Source of the DNA: Winogradskyella ouciana
Lineage (GTDB): Bacteria > Bacteroidota > Bacteroidia > Flavobacteriales > Flavobacteriaceae
Reading direction: 5' to 3'
Length of the DNA stretch: 64,000 nt
Assembly: GCF_009709615.1 (NCBI RefSeq)
Contig: NZ_WJYA01000007.1
Location: 62,001-126,000, forward strand
Translations under genes and position numbers: made by a program
Notes under the pieces: model-generated
The model's input: only the letters and a program-made list of their open reading frames with translations
The model's database searches: none
What the model was told of the DNA's origin: nothing
Shown: positions 7,849 to 16,733 of the stretch, one piece after another
Layout: every line of letters starts with the position of its first letter
Position numbering within the stretch: position 1 is the stretch's first letter

Positions 7849-9036
7849 TTAGTCTTCAACTCTATTGTCGTCAAAAGCCGAAGGCAACATATTTGGTATC
7901 AGCTTTACAAAAAGAGGCAATAGAATGGCACCTCCTGGTAGCATAAAGATGGCTAAACTCGGAATGGTTTTTAATAGATCCAGTAACTGGGATTGCAGTT
8001 GTTTTTGTTCTTCTTTACTTAAGTCGCTATGTGTTGATTTGGTTATTAGCGCTAGTAATTCCTTACTTTGGTTGAGTTCTTTTACTATTCGCTTGCTATT
8101 TCTTCTTAAGAGCTTAGTAACCAATTGCGATGAGTTTTCATAAAAATTTGAAATTGGGTTGGTTTGCTGAAATAGCAGAATTTCTTTTTTGTGTTTTTTA
8201 TGAAAGTCATCTACATCGATAAGGGATTTTTGTATTTCATTACTTTTTAGACCCAATCGTTTTGCCAAACTCTGAAGAAACCTAAATTCCGATTTTTCGA
8301 GTATCTCATCATCCCAAATGGATAAGCACATAAGGTCTATTAGGTACTTTTTTTCGTGATGGTTAATGTTGTATTCAATATCATAGATGAGATCTTCAAC
8401 ATCCATTTCATCATCATCAATAAAGGAGGTAGAGTTTTCAATGATTTCAATAACTTCTTTGTCGTGATCAGTTATTTTGCTCTTAGAATTCAGTGATTGA
8501 TAAAGTGTTCCGACGATTTTACTTTCTAAGTTTGCCGCATAGTTTTTTATGTTGATGTTATTTTTAAGGTGCGTTTCAAAAGTTAGGACATCTACATATA
8601 ATAGAGCGTTGGTTATAGATTTGTTAAAATTTCGAGTCAGTAGGTTGTCATCAATTTGAATACGGTCGTGTATCAATCGTTCTAACATTGAGCTTTCACT
8701 TTTCCCGATGACCAGTTTATCCCAAATGGATAGATCGGAAACTTCGAGTTCCTTATAATAATTAAGAAGTACAGTGATAAATTCCTTGCTGCTAAATTTC
8801 GCCTTGTGATAATGATATATATGATAGAGGGCAGTTAAAAGATTTATTTTGGCAAGTTCATCTTCAGAATAGGTATGGGTTTTTTCTATGGTATTGGCTA
8901 TTTTAATGTTAACACCATAAATAAACCCGTTTTCTTTTAGTCCATTGTACAGACTTTCATAATTCTTAAAGGGAATATTGCCTTTTGAAATTTGGGAATA
9001 AAATTTTTCAATCCAACCACTAGTTGATGGGTTCAT
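7849..9036 (-). CDS. LETM1-related protein
   Basis: 395 residues from the ATG at 9036 (upstream frame to 9111 is unlikely to be translated). The C-terminus LLKTIPSLAIFMLPGGAILL followed by PNMLPSAF is the LETM1-type membrane segment. The long N-terminal part is helical and partly TerB/DUF533-like around DLIYDIEYNINHHEKKYLID. Bacteroidetes proteins of this form are annotated as LETM1-related, in some cases linked to biofilms. In eukaryotes LETM1 serves mitochondrial cation exchange; transport here is conjecture. Convergent with the LytTR gene. Confidence 0.75.
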   Translation of the reverse strand: MNPSTSGWIEKFYSQISKGNIPFKNYESLYNGLKENGFIYGVNIKIANTIEKTHTYSEDELAKINLLTALYHIYHYHKAKFSSKEFITVLLNYYKELEVSDLSIWDKLVIGKSESSMLERLIHDRIQIDDNLLTRNFNKSITNALLYVDVLTFETHLKNNINIKNYAANLESKIVGTLYQSLNSKSKITDHDKEVIEIIENSTSFIDDDEMDVEDLIYDIEYNINHHEKKYLIDLMCLSIWDDEILEKSEFRFLQSLAKRLGLKSNEIQKSLIDVDDFHKKHKKEILLFQQTNPISNFYENSSQLVTKLLRRNSKRIVKELNQSKELLALITKSTHSDLSKEEQKQLQSQLLDLLKTIPSLAIFMLPGGAILLPLFVKLIPNMLPSAFDDNRVED

Positions 9037-9206
9037 AATCAAAATTAAAAAAGTGTATCTCCAAATATAATCTAAGTTAATCTTATATCCACAAGATTGT
9101 GTAAAACACACCTCATTTTCACGTTAACAAAATATTAACAAAACCGCACCTTTCATTTTTTCGTAAGTAGGGCAGAGACACAAATAATTAACAAAATCTC
9201 AAAATT

Positions 9207-9860
9207 ATGAAAAAAACAAAAATTTTAATCGCAACGGCAATATTAGGTATTGCTACATTCGTTGCAATCGCAGCCGATCACATTGATGCTCCCGCTGTTT
9301 CAGGTGGTACAAGTGATATCACAGACTTTTATGCCTTTCAAGGCTCAAATTCTTCAAACATAGCGTTTGTTGCTAATGTACAAGGACTTTTAGCTCCAGG
9401 TAGTACAGCAGCTGCTTCGTTTGACGAAAATGTAATGATTGAGTTTAACATAGACACTTCTGGTGATAATGTTGAAGACTTAGTAATACAAGCTATTCCA
9501 CGAGATGGTAAGATGTATATATTCGGTCCGGTTTCACCTACTCAAGCAGGATTAAGTAGTACTATTATGACTAACTCTAGTAATACAGCAGTAGTTGATA
9601 TTACACCTTATGGACAATCAGCTATCGTAGCAAGTTCTGGTGGAATCATGGCTTTTGCTGGCCCAAGAGATGATCCTTTCTTTATGGATTTTGCTCAATA
9701 TGGTGAAATTATTGCTGGTAACGCAACTAGTTTCAACGATCCAGGTTCAGACACATTTGCTGGTACAAATGTTCTCTCTGTAGTTGTTGAAGTTCCTAAA
9801 ACTTTAATTGGTGGATCTGGGACAATCAACACATGGGTAGAAACTAAAAGAAAACAATAA
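9207..9860 (+). CDS. DUF4331 family secreted protein, N-terminal-half type
   Basis: 217 residues with a signal peptide (MKKTKILIATAILGIATFVA). The mature protein begins ADHIDAPAVSGGTSDITDFY, the DUF4331 opening motif, and ends after a VEVPKTLIGGSGTINTWVET segment. Full-length family members are much longer; the next gene seems to carry the remainder. The gap to it is 26 bp. Function is not known; the conserved His/Asp residues suggest a periplasmic or surface metal site, but that is inference. Confidence 0.75.
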   Translation: MKKTKILIATAILGIATFVAIAADHIDAPAVSGGTSDITDFYAFQGSNSSNIAFVANVQGLLAPGSTAAASFDENVMIEFNIDTSGDNVEDLVIQAIPRDGKMYIFGPVSPTQAGLSSTIMTNSSNTAVVDITPYGQSAIVASSGGIMAFAGPRDDPFFMDFAQYGEIIAGNATSFNDPGSDTFAGTNVLSVVVEVPKTLIGGSGTINTWVETKRKQ

Positions 9861-9886
9861 ACTCAAAAATTTAAAATTTAAAAATT

Positions 9887-10450
9887 ATGAAATTCAATAA
9901 AATAAAATTATTCGCTATTGCAATTTTAGTGTCAATGACAGCTTACAATTGTAATAATGATGACGATAGTAACATGAATCCTCCATCAGAACCTGATTTC
10001 TCAGGGACTTATGTTCAACAAGATCAAATGGCAAGACCAGCTGTTAATACAGTATTCGTATCGAGTGGTATGAAAGATGCTTTTAACACTACTGTGCCAT
10101 CACAACAAAATGCTTCATTTCAAGCAATGTTTGAAGCTAATTTAACTGGATTGAGTCCAGCTTATGCAAATCCAGGTGACCAAAATGCATTAGGATTAGA
10201 TGCAGCTGCATTTACAGGTTTATTAGCCACTGATGTTTTAAATGTTTCTTTAGACGGTACAACGACGTTTTTTGATGGAACTAATGTTTTAACGGGTAGA
10301 GCTTTAGCTGATGACGTTATAACAGTAGAGCTATTGTTAATCTTTGGTGGTGAAGATTTCACTGAAAACCCAGGATTATCAGACGATAATGTTGACGCTA
10401 ATGATAAAGCATTTTTATCATCGTTCCCTTACCTAGCATCTCCTTGGTAA
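9887..10450 (+). CDS. DUF4331 family lipoprotein, C-terminal-half type
   Basis: 187 residues with a lipoprotein signal (IAILVSMTAYNCNNDD). The mature part, DQMARPAVNTVFVSSGMKDA through LADDVITVELLLIFGG, resembles the C-terminal half of DUF4331 proteins, where RxxxPxVNxV is typical. Together with the previous gene it could reconstitute one family domain from two exported polypeptides. A strong hairpin terminator follows 12 bp after its stop. Confidence 0.7.
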   Translation: MKFNKIKLFAIAILVSMTAYNCNNDDDSNMNPPSEPDFSGTYVQQDQMARPAVNTVFVSSGMKDAFNTTVPSQQNASFQAMFEANLTGLSPAYANPGDQNALGLDAAAFTGLLATDVLNVSLDGTTTFFDGTNVLTGRALADDVITVELLLIFGGEDFTENPGLSDDNVDANDKAFLSSFPYLASPW

Positions 10451-10462
10451 GATACTAAATAG

Positions 10463-10504
10463 AAATTCTGAAGTAGGACAAAATTTCTACTTCAGAATTT
10501 TTTT
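10463..10504 (+). terminator. Strong hairpin terminator or attenuator inside the DUF4331-TPR-receptor cluster
   Basis: AAATTCTGAAGTAG (10463-10476) pairs perfectly over 14 bp with CTACTTCAGAATTT (10487-10500), followed by a T run to 10504. It separates the two DUF4331 genes from the co-directional TPR and receptor genes and would give higher expression of the former if read-through is partial. Confidence 0.85.
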
Positions 10505-10537
10505 AATATTAAATCAAAACTCAAAAATTCAATAATC

Positions 10538-11815
10538 ATGATACTAAAAAGAATACTTCCCTTTATTTTAATAGTAATGACGTTCAGTTGTAATTCTAAT
10601 AAAGTTACTGAGTCTGAAGAATACAAAGCATACCTGTCAACTACTATAGATAATGAAAAATTAATGTCCAATGCACAATTCTGGACAGATAAGTTAAAAT
10701 CAAATCCCGATGAGTTTCCATACTTAGTGAAGCGTGCCGGAGAATACACACAGATATTTAATGCTACAGGTAATATAGATTATCTGATTAAAGCAGAAAA
10801 AGACCTTATTAAAAGTATAGAGCAAACAAACGGTATATATGCATCGCAATATAGAGCCTTAGCTTCAAATTACATTTCTCAGCACCGTTTTAAAGAAGCT
10901 TTAGAACTGCTAGAAAAAGCAAAAGAGAATGGCGAAAAATTAAATAGTACCAAGAAAATGCTATTCGATGTGCACTTAGAACTTGGTAACTATATGCATG
11001 CGGAATCTTATCTCGAAGAGATAAAGAACAAATCTGATTTCGACTACCTTATTAGATTGGCCAAATGGGAAGACCATAAAGGCAATTTAGATGGTGCCAT
11101 AGAACAAATGGAAAAAGCTGCTGCTATTGCAGAAGCTTCAAACCTTAAAGATATTAAACAATGGTCTTATACTAACCTTGCTGATTTTTATGGTCATGCA
11201 GGTGAGATTAAAAAATCGTATAACCATTACTTAAAAGCACTAGAGTTAGATCCTAACGATGCTTACGCCAAAAAAGGAATTGCATGGATTTTATATTCAC
11301 ATGAAAATAATCCGGATGAAGCCTTAAAAATATTAGATCATATTTCAACCTACTATCATGCACCAGATTATGATTTGCTGAAAGCGGAAATTGCTGACTT
11401 TATGAATGACAGTGAGTTAAAATCTGAAGCTATCAATAATTATAAAGAAGCTGTAAGAAATGAAATGTACGGTGATATGTACAATAAATATAATGTTACG
11501 CTATACGCTGAAGATATGCTATTGCCAGAGGAAGCTTTAGCAATTGCTAAAAAAGAAGTAGAAAATAGACCAACACCACAATCTTATGATTTGCTGGCTT
11601 GGAGCTATTTCAAAATAGGTGATGTAGAAAAGGCCAACGCCATAGTTGAAGAATATGTCGAAGGCCAAACTTATGAGCCTGGTGTGTTATACCACATTGC
11701 CGAAATCTATAAAGCTGTAGGCAAAACAGAAAAAGTAAAGGAATTAAAAAGTGAGTTGGTTGCCAGTCTCTATGAACTTGGACCTACAATGGCACCAAAA
11801 ATCAAACAACTATAA
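10538..11815 (+). CDS. TPR lipoprotein
   Basis: 425 residues. Lipoprotein signal MILKRILPFILIVMTFSC. The rest is made of tetratricopeptide repeats, for example GNLDGAIEQMEKAAAIAEAS, KKSYNHYLKALELDPNDAYA and NPDEALKILDHIS. It ends two bases before the TonB-dependent receptor, so the two are co-translated. A role as a periplasmic or outer-membrane accessory of the receptor is likely from position but unproven. Confidence 0.85.
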   Translation: MILKRILPFILIVMTFSCNSNKVTESEEYKAYLSTTIDNEKLMSNAQFWTDKLKSNPDEFPYLVKRAGEYTQIFNATGNIDYLIKAEKDLIKSIEQTNGIYASQYRALASNYISQHRFKEALELLEKAKENGEKLNSTKKMLFDVHLELGNYMHAESYLEEIKNKSDFDYLIRLAKWEDHKGNLDGAIEQMEKAAAIAEASNLKDIKQWSYTNLADFYGHAGEIKKSYNHYLKALELDPNDAYAKKGIAWILYSHENNPDEALKILDHISTYYHAPDYDLLKAEIADFMNDSELKSEAINNYKEAVRNEMYGDMYNKYNVTLYAEDMLLPEEALAIAKKEVENRPTPQSYDLLAWSYFKIGDVEKANAIVEEYVEGQTYEPGVLYHIAEIYKAVGKTEKVKELKSELVASLYELGPTMAPKIKQL

Positions 11816-11817
11816 TT

Positions 11818-14040
11818 ATGAAGAAACAAATTTTAGCGCTGCTATTATTTGGTTGTTTTTCAGTTATAGTACAAGCCCAAAATGTTAAGGGCTTGGTTTT
11901 AAATGAGCTCAATCAGCCATTAGAGGCGGCTTACGTATATAATCAAAATTCTCAAAGTCACGCACATACCTCAGAAAATGGTGTGTTTGTGATAGCGGAA
12001 ACTAAAGTAGGTGATTCCTTAAGAATAGGACTTTTAGGCTATAAAACTAAAGTCGTTAAAGTTGAATCCACGGATGAGGTAAAGATTATACTAGAGGAAA
12101 AAATATTTCAATTAGATGAAATGGTAATACGAGAAGAATTAAATACGGTGAGTACAATTTCAAGGTTAGACTTGAATATTACTCCTGTTAATTCATCTCA
12201 AGAAGTGCTTAGAAAAGTACCAGGTTTATTCATCGGTCAGCATGCTGGTGGAGGTAAGGCCGAGCAGATTTTTCTTCGTGGTTTTGATGTAGATCATGGT
12301 ACAGATGTTTCCATCTCAGTAGACGGAATGCCTGTGAATATGGTTTCTCATGCACATGGACAAGGCTATAGTGATTTACACTTCGTTATCCCAGAAACAG
12401 TTAATAAAATTGATTTCGGTAAAGGGGCTTACTATGCTTCAGAAGGCGATTTTAATACTGCTGGTTATGTTAACTTTAAAACTAAGGATTACTTAAAGGA
12501 AAGTAGTATTTCATTTTCAGCCGGTCAGTTTAATACGTTGCGTACTGTTGGATTGTTCGACCTTATGGAAAATGTAAAGAACAAAAATGCCTACGTCGCT
12601 ATGGAATACATTGCTACGAACGGACCATTTGAATCTCCACAGAATTTTAATCGTTTAAATCTCTTCGGTAAATATGTTATGTATTCGCCAGAGAACGATA
12701 AGTTGACCTTAACGGCATCGCATTTTACAAGCCGTTGGGATGCTTCTGGTCAGATTCCACAGCGCGAAGTCGATAATGGAAACATTACACGTTTTGGAGC
12801 TATAGATGATACCGAAGGTGGTGAAACACAGCGAACTAATTTAAATGTCACTTTTGATAAGTACATTTCTGAAAGCACAAAGTTGAGTGCCAACGCCTTT
12901 TACTCGCACTATGCATTTGAACTGTATTCTAACTTTACCTTTTTCTTGGAAGATCCTGTGAATGGTGATCAAATTAGACAAAAGGAAGACCGAAACATTT
13001 TTGGTGCAAACACCGCTTTAAATTATACTACGTTTTTAGGCAGTACAGAATTTAATTTAACTACGGGTTTAGGTGTAAGACACGATATTGTTGATGATGT
13101 AGAATTGTCGAGAACCTTAAACAGAACAGAAACATTAGAAAACATACAACTTGGAGACATCAACCAAACCAATATTGATGCTTTTGTAAATGCTGAATTT
13201 GATTTCGGGAAGTTTAAAATAGCGCCAGCCTTACGCTTAGATTATTTTAAGTTTCTGTACAACGATCAATTGCAGACCAACTACGAGACACAATCGGAAA
13301 ATAAAACGATTTTAAGTCCAAAATTGAATTTCTACTACGATGCTAAAGACAACTTACAGTTGTACTTAAAATCTGGTTTAGGATTTCATTCCAACGATGC
13401 TAGAGTAGTGGTAGCCAATGAAGGTGAAGATATCTTACCACGTTCTTATGGTACGGATTTAGGCTTTGTCTGGAAACCATTTTCAAAATTGGTGGTGAAC
13501 TCTGCTTTATGGTACTTGTTTTTAGAACAAGAGTTTGTCTATGTAGGTGATGCAGGTATTGTAGAACCAAGTGGAAAAACAAGGCGTTACGGAATCGATT
13601 TAGGTTTGCGTTATCAAATTAATGATTGGTTGTTTTTAGATACTGATGCTACACTGACCAATGCCAGAAGCATAGACGCACCAGATGGTGAAGACTATAT
13701 TCCATTGGCACCAGATTTCACTTTAGCTGGCGGACTATCGGTTAACGATTTAGATGGCTTTTCAGGCGGATTACGATTTAGATATTTAGATGACCGACCA
13801 GCCAATGAAGGCAATTCTATAGTAGCCGAAGGTTACTTTGTTACGGACTTAAATATTAATTACCAATTAAACAATGTCACATTAGGATTAGCTGTAGAAA
13901 ATCTATTTGATGTGGATTGGAACGAAACACAATTTGCTACAGAATCTCGCTTGCAAAACGAAGCGCAATCTGTAGAAGAAATACATTTTACACCTGGTAC
14001 ACCTTTCTTTATTAAGGGAACGGTAAGCTATAGGTTTTAG
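11818..14040 (+). CDS. TonB-dependent outer-membrane receptor, histidine-rich plug
   Basis: 740 residues. Signal peptide ending VQAQ, then a carboxypeptidase-D-like regulatory domain (VKGLVLNELNQPLEAAYVYN) typical of Bacteroidetes receptors, a plug (KVPGLFIGQHAGGGKAEQIF ... FDVDHGTDV ... SHAHGQGYSDLHF) and a 22-strand barrel ending in the expected aromatic residue (TVSYRF). The plug is unusually rich in His and Gly, which fits a metal or metal-chelate substrate, but the ligand is unknown. It is the last gene before terminators and the cassette array. Confidence 0.9.
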   Translation: MKKQILALLLFGCFSVIVQAQNVKGLVLNELNQPLEAAYVYNQNSQSHAHTSENGVFVIAETKVGDSLRIGLLGYKTKVVKVESTDEVKIILEEKIFQLDEMVIREELNTVSTISRLDLNITPVNSSQEVLRKVPGLFIGQHAGGGKAEQIFLRGFDVDHGTDVSISVDGMPVNMVSHAHGQGYSDLHFVIPETVNKIDFGKGAYYASEGDFNTAGYVNFKTKDYLKESSISFSAGQFNTLRTVGLFDLMENVKNKNAYVAMEYIATNGPFESPQNFNRLNLFGKYVMYSPENDKLTLTASHFTSRWDASGQIPQREVDNGNITRFGAIDDTEGGETQRTNLNVTFDKYISESTKLSANAFYSHYAFELYSNFTFFLEDPVNGDQIRQKEDRNIFGANTALNYTTFLGSTEFNLTTGLGVRHDIVDDVELSRTLNRTETLENIQLGDINQTNIDAFVNAEFDFGKFKIAPALRLDYFKFLYNDQLQTNYETQSENKTILSPKLNFYYDAKDNLQLYLKSGLGFHSNDARVVVANEGEDILPRSYGTDLGFVWKPFSKLVVNSALWYLFLEQEFVYVGDAGIVEPSGKTRRYGIDLGLRYQINDWLFLDTDATLTNARSIDAPDGEDYIPLAPDFTLAGGLSVNDLDGFSGGLRFRYLDDRPANEGNSIVAEGYFVTDLNINYQLNNVTLGLAVENLFDVDWNETQFATESRLQNEAQSVEEIHFTPGTPFFIKGTVSYRF

Positions 14041-14104
14041 AATAGTCAACACTTAGTTTGTGGGGAAGCAAATTAAGTTAGGTTGATTGGTTGCTAGCAA
14101 AGAA

Positions 14105-14157
14105 GATTAACTGCTGATTACAGTTAATCGGTATCATGAGAAATCATGATGTTTTTT
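14105..14157 (+). terminator. Two adjacent hairpins after the receptor gene, the second terminator-like
   Basis: GATTAACTG (14105-14113) pairs with CAGTTAATC (14121-14129). Then ATCATGA (14133-14139) pairs with TCATGAT (14144-14150) and runs into six T residues. The receptor stop is 65 bp upstream. Confidence 0.65.
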
Positions 14158-14174
14158 GAGTTTTTTTGTTAGTT

Positions 14175-14208
14175 GAGCACCCACGTGAAAGCGTGGGTGT
14201 TCTTTATT
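14175..14208 (+). terminator. GC-rich hairpin terminator
   Basis: CACCCACG (14178-14185) pairs with CGTGGGTG (14192-14199) around TGAAAG, followed by TTCTTTATTT. It insulates the receptor operon from the cassette array that begins about 100 bp further on. Confidence 0.75.
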
Positions 14209-14304
14209 TGGTGAAAGTTTGATTAGAGGATTTAAGCGAAATGAGCTATTAGGTTTAAGCTTGTCTATTGTTAAAGTTTTACTTGGTTTTTACCACAGTA
14301 CTTT
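14209..14304. other. Left edge of the cassette array, degenerate or absent half-palindrome
   Basis: No gene. The last bases, CACAGTACTTT, stand where the right arms of the complete palindromes carry TATACACGGT, so this could be a worn right half-site. I see no left arm matching the seven complete elements and no attI-like landmark I can name. Confidence 0.4.
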
Positions 14305-14318
14305 GTTGTAGCACGTTT

Positions 14319-14918
14319 TTATTTTCCGTTTAGTTCAATCAGTTTGCGATTCAATTGCATCACTTTCATTGTGTCAATTGGTTGCCATCTTGCAACTACG
14401 TGATATTCTCTATTCGTGCATTTATTTCCATTAGGATTTATTCCTTGAAGAACCCAACTTTTTCCATCTAGTCCAATTCTGTCAATCGTAACAGGTAAAC
14501 TCCAAAATCCAGAATGCTGTAATAATTCTTGAAATTCATCCCATTCTTTTTTCGATAGTTCTGATTCCTTATTAACTAGCAATTCGTTTGAAATTTCATC
14601 AGAATTTACTTTTCCAAATTCTTTATAAACTAATTTATATGAATTCCAATTTTTAAAAATCCGATAAGTTTTTGATGATTCTCCCAATGAATTATAAATC
14701 AGAAGTCTATAGCTTTCATTTTCTAGAGTCTTTAATTTTGGTTCTTCTATTTTTTCTAAATAATCATTCCACCATTTTTGTCCGATTGAGTCAGATTCTG
14801 CTTTTGAAATAATACTATCATTTGACTTAACAATTAATGGGTCAATTCCACAATCTACATTGGTTTTGCAACTGACTATTAAAGTAAAAATCGAAAAGAT
14901 AATTATTATTCTATGCAT
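14319..14918 (-). CDS. Cassette 1: lipoprotein of unknown function
   Basis: 199 residues from the ATG at 14918. Lipoprotein signal MHRIIIIFSIFTLIVSC; an extension to 14972 would run through the cassette box and the palindrome, so it is rejected. The mature protein has no domain I recognise. It contains SKKEWDEFQELLQHSGFW and a C-terminal REYHVVARWQP segment. The start codon is 10 bp inside the cassette box (14929-14938), and the stop codon is 4 bp from the opposite box. The leader CATTTGAGAAAA is almost the same as that of cassette 4. Confidence 0.8.
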   Translation of the reverse strand: MHRIIIIFSIFTLIVSCKTNVDCGIDPLIVKSNDSIISKAESDSIGQKWWNDYLEKIEEPKLKTLENESYRLLIYNSLGESSKTYRIFKNWNSYKLVYKEFGKVNSDEISNELLVNKESELSKKEWDEFQELLQHSGFWSLPVTIDRIGLDGKSWVLQGINPNGNKCTNREYHVVARWQPIDTMKVMQLNRKLIELNGK

Positions 14919-14928
14919 TTTCTCAAAT

Positions 14929-15065
14929 GTGCTACAACGGTCTAGTATAAGAATAGTAGCGGATTTACACACACTAAATTTTCAGTTAAACACAGACCTT
15001 TTTTATATTTACTTACTCTCGTTTTAGCGATTAAACCGCTATTATTTTTATACATTGTTACCTGC
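14929..15065. repeat. attC-like palindrome E1 (between cassettes 1 and 2)
   Basis: Outer boxes GTGCTACAAC (14929-14938) and GTTACCTGC (15057-15065) share only AAC/GTT with each other, each belonging to a different cassette. Inner arms of 18 bases, 14945-14962 and 15036-15053, pair at 16 positions; the other two are G.T wobbles when the + strand folds. Confidence 0.8.
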
Positions 15066-15084
15066 TGGCTTTTTATTCAGACTT

Positions 15085-16731
15085 TTATTCAGCGTTGGCA
15101 AAGACATACTCTTTTGCAATTTTGGCTTGTGTTTTGGCTGTAGCGAATTGCAAATGTGTATGGCTTTTAGCGTTGGCAAATTCCAGCCGTAAAATTTCAT
15201 CAATTTGTTTTATATATTGTTCTTCTTTTGTGTCTTTAAAATCCGAATAAAGATTTAAAATTCTCTCAACTTGTTCTTGAGATAGTTTAGATAAATCAAG
15301 CATTTTGGATTTGTTCAAATCGTTAGGTTCAAATTTTTTCAAACCATTACCATATTCTCTTCTATTGTCGCTAAAGATTTCTTTTGCTACGTCTGTTAAT
15401 AGGTAAGCAAATAATAAATCTATAGGAACATCTGAAAATAAATCCGAGTTTGTTGGATAAACACAATGAAAGGTTGTCAGGTTAGAAATGTTTGCTTCAT
15501 TTCTAATAAACTTAACACCATTTCTATTAAATACAGAAACCCAAATTGGTGAGGGTGGTCTATTTTCTAATGAATACCAAGGCTTTCTTTTTTTGGTTAA
15601 ATACTTTTCATTTACTTTTTCGTTTTCACCTAAAACTATGTATTCAGCAACCTTTTTGTTTTCTGAATCCTTACCGTTGAAAAGATAAGCCAATTCATCA
15701 TTTTCGATGAGGCTCTTATAATTTGATTTAGTGAAAAAATTGCCTTTCACGTCTTTCGCTTTACAAATACAAGGCAAAAGGCATTCATTGGGAATAGAAT
15801 ATTTTTCGGCTTTTGATTTTCTAAATGTAAAATATTCATTTGCTCCTGTTGCGATACCTCTTACAACTTTAGCGTAAGTAGAAAATGGAACGAGATTTTT
15901 ATAATTTATAGAGTTCTGAACTTGGTAATATTGTCTCCATTTAACACCTTGGTCTAAATCAGATGGTTTGTAAGTAAATTCGCCTTTAGCATTTGGATAT
16001 GAACTAATGTACCCCTTAATTAATTTTAAGTCAGATTTTGATTGGATATTGGTTATTTCAATTTCAGAATTATGTTCGTCATTTGCTAAAAGAAGAATAG
16101 AAGCTGTTGTCATTGCATCATTAAATACGTTTTCTTTAAAATCAATTACAAAAAGGTGTCTTAAAGTCTTTGTTTTTAAAAGATATTCCTTGACAAGTTT
16201 ACCATAATCAGAGTTTAAAAACTCCGAAGGAATAATATAGGCTATTCGACCACCTTTCTTTAATTGAAAAATAGATTTAAGAAGGAAGAGAGTATATAAG
16301 TTAGTAAATCCGTTAAATTTAAATTTTAAATATCTTTCTACTTCTTTTAAAATTTCTTTATTGTCGTAATCGTGGAATTTTAAATAAGGTGGATTGCAAA
16401 TAATACCATCATATTTGTTTTTCCATCCATTATACATATAGTCCTCAAGATTTAAAGAAACGTTTTTATGAGTTTTGAAATAAACGGAAGCATCTTTAAA
16501 AATGTTCTCATCTATATCAAAACCTTTGATTTTTAAATTCTTTTTCTTTTTTAAAAGTGTTCTTGAAAAAATACCTAAACCAAAAGCTGGCTCTAAAACA
16601 GTTTTTAATGACTCATTACCAAGTAACCAATCAGCCATAAGGTCTGCTATCGGTTGTGGTGTAAAAAATTGAGCGTACTCTTTACGATGGTCGATAGCAG
16701 TCTTTTTAGTATATATTTTTTCTAAATTCAT
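15085..16731 (-). CDS. Cassette 2: type II N6-adenine DNA methyltransferase
   Basis: 548 residues. FFTPQPIADLMADWLL, motif I at LEPAFGLGIFSRTLL (about 46-60), and catalytic motif IV NPPY at 113-116 mark a gamma-class N6-adenine methylase; a target-recognition region follows (WYSLENRPPSPIWVSVFNR). The last 30 residues contain a three-fold degenerate motif (EFANAK, QFATAK, VFANAE) that looks like translated repeat DNA at the cassette end. It follows the endonuclease by 2 bp. The companion enzyme looks AccI-like, so modification of a GTMKAC-type site is possible but not shown. Confidence 0.9.
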   Translation of the reverse strand: MNLEKIYTKKTAIDHRKEYAQFFTPQPIADLMADWLLGNESLKTVLEPAFGLGIFSRTLLKKKKNLKIKGFDIDENIFKDASVYFKTHKNVSLNLEDYMYNGWKNKYDGIICNPPYLKFHDYDNKEILKEVERYLKFKFNGFTNLYTLFLLKSIFQLKKGGRIAYIIPSEFLNSDYGKLVKEYLLKTKTLRHLFVIDFKENVFNDAMTTASILLLANDEHNSEIEITNIQSKSDLKLIKGYISSYPNAKGEFTYKPSDLDQGVKWRQYYQVQNSINYKNLVPFSTYAKVVRGIATGANEYFTFRKSKAEKYSIPNECLLPCICKAKDVKGNFFTKSNYKSLIENDELAYLFNGKDSENKKVAEYIVLGENEKVNEKYLTKKRKPWYSLENRPPSPIWVSVFNRNGVKFIRNEANISNLTTFHCVYPTNSDLFSDVPIDLLFAYLLTDVAKEIFSDNRREYGNGLKKFEPNDLNKSKMLDLSKLSQEQVERILNLYSDFKDTKEEQYIKQIDEILRLEFANAKSHTHLQFATAKTQAKIAKEYVFANAE

Positions 16732-16733
16732 AT

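Noticed and set aside
12000..14000. Small - strand frame near 13400 within the TonB receptor
   Set aside because: Shadow of the receptor gene; composition (many His/Leu/Pro) is that of antisense sequence.
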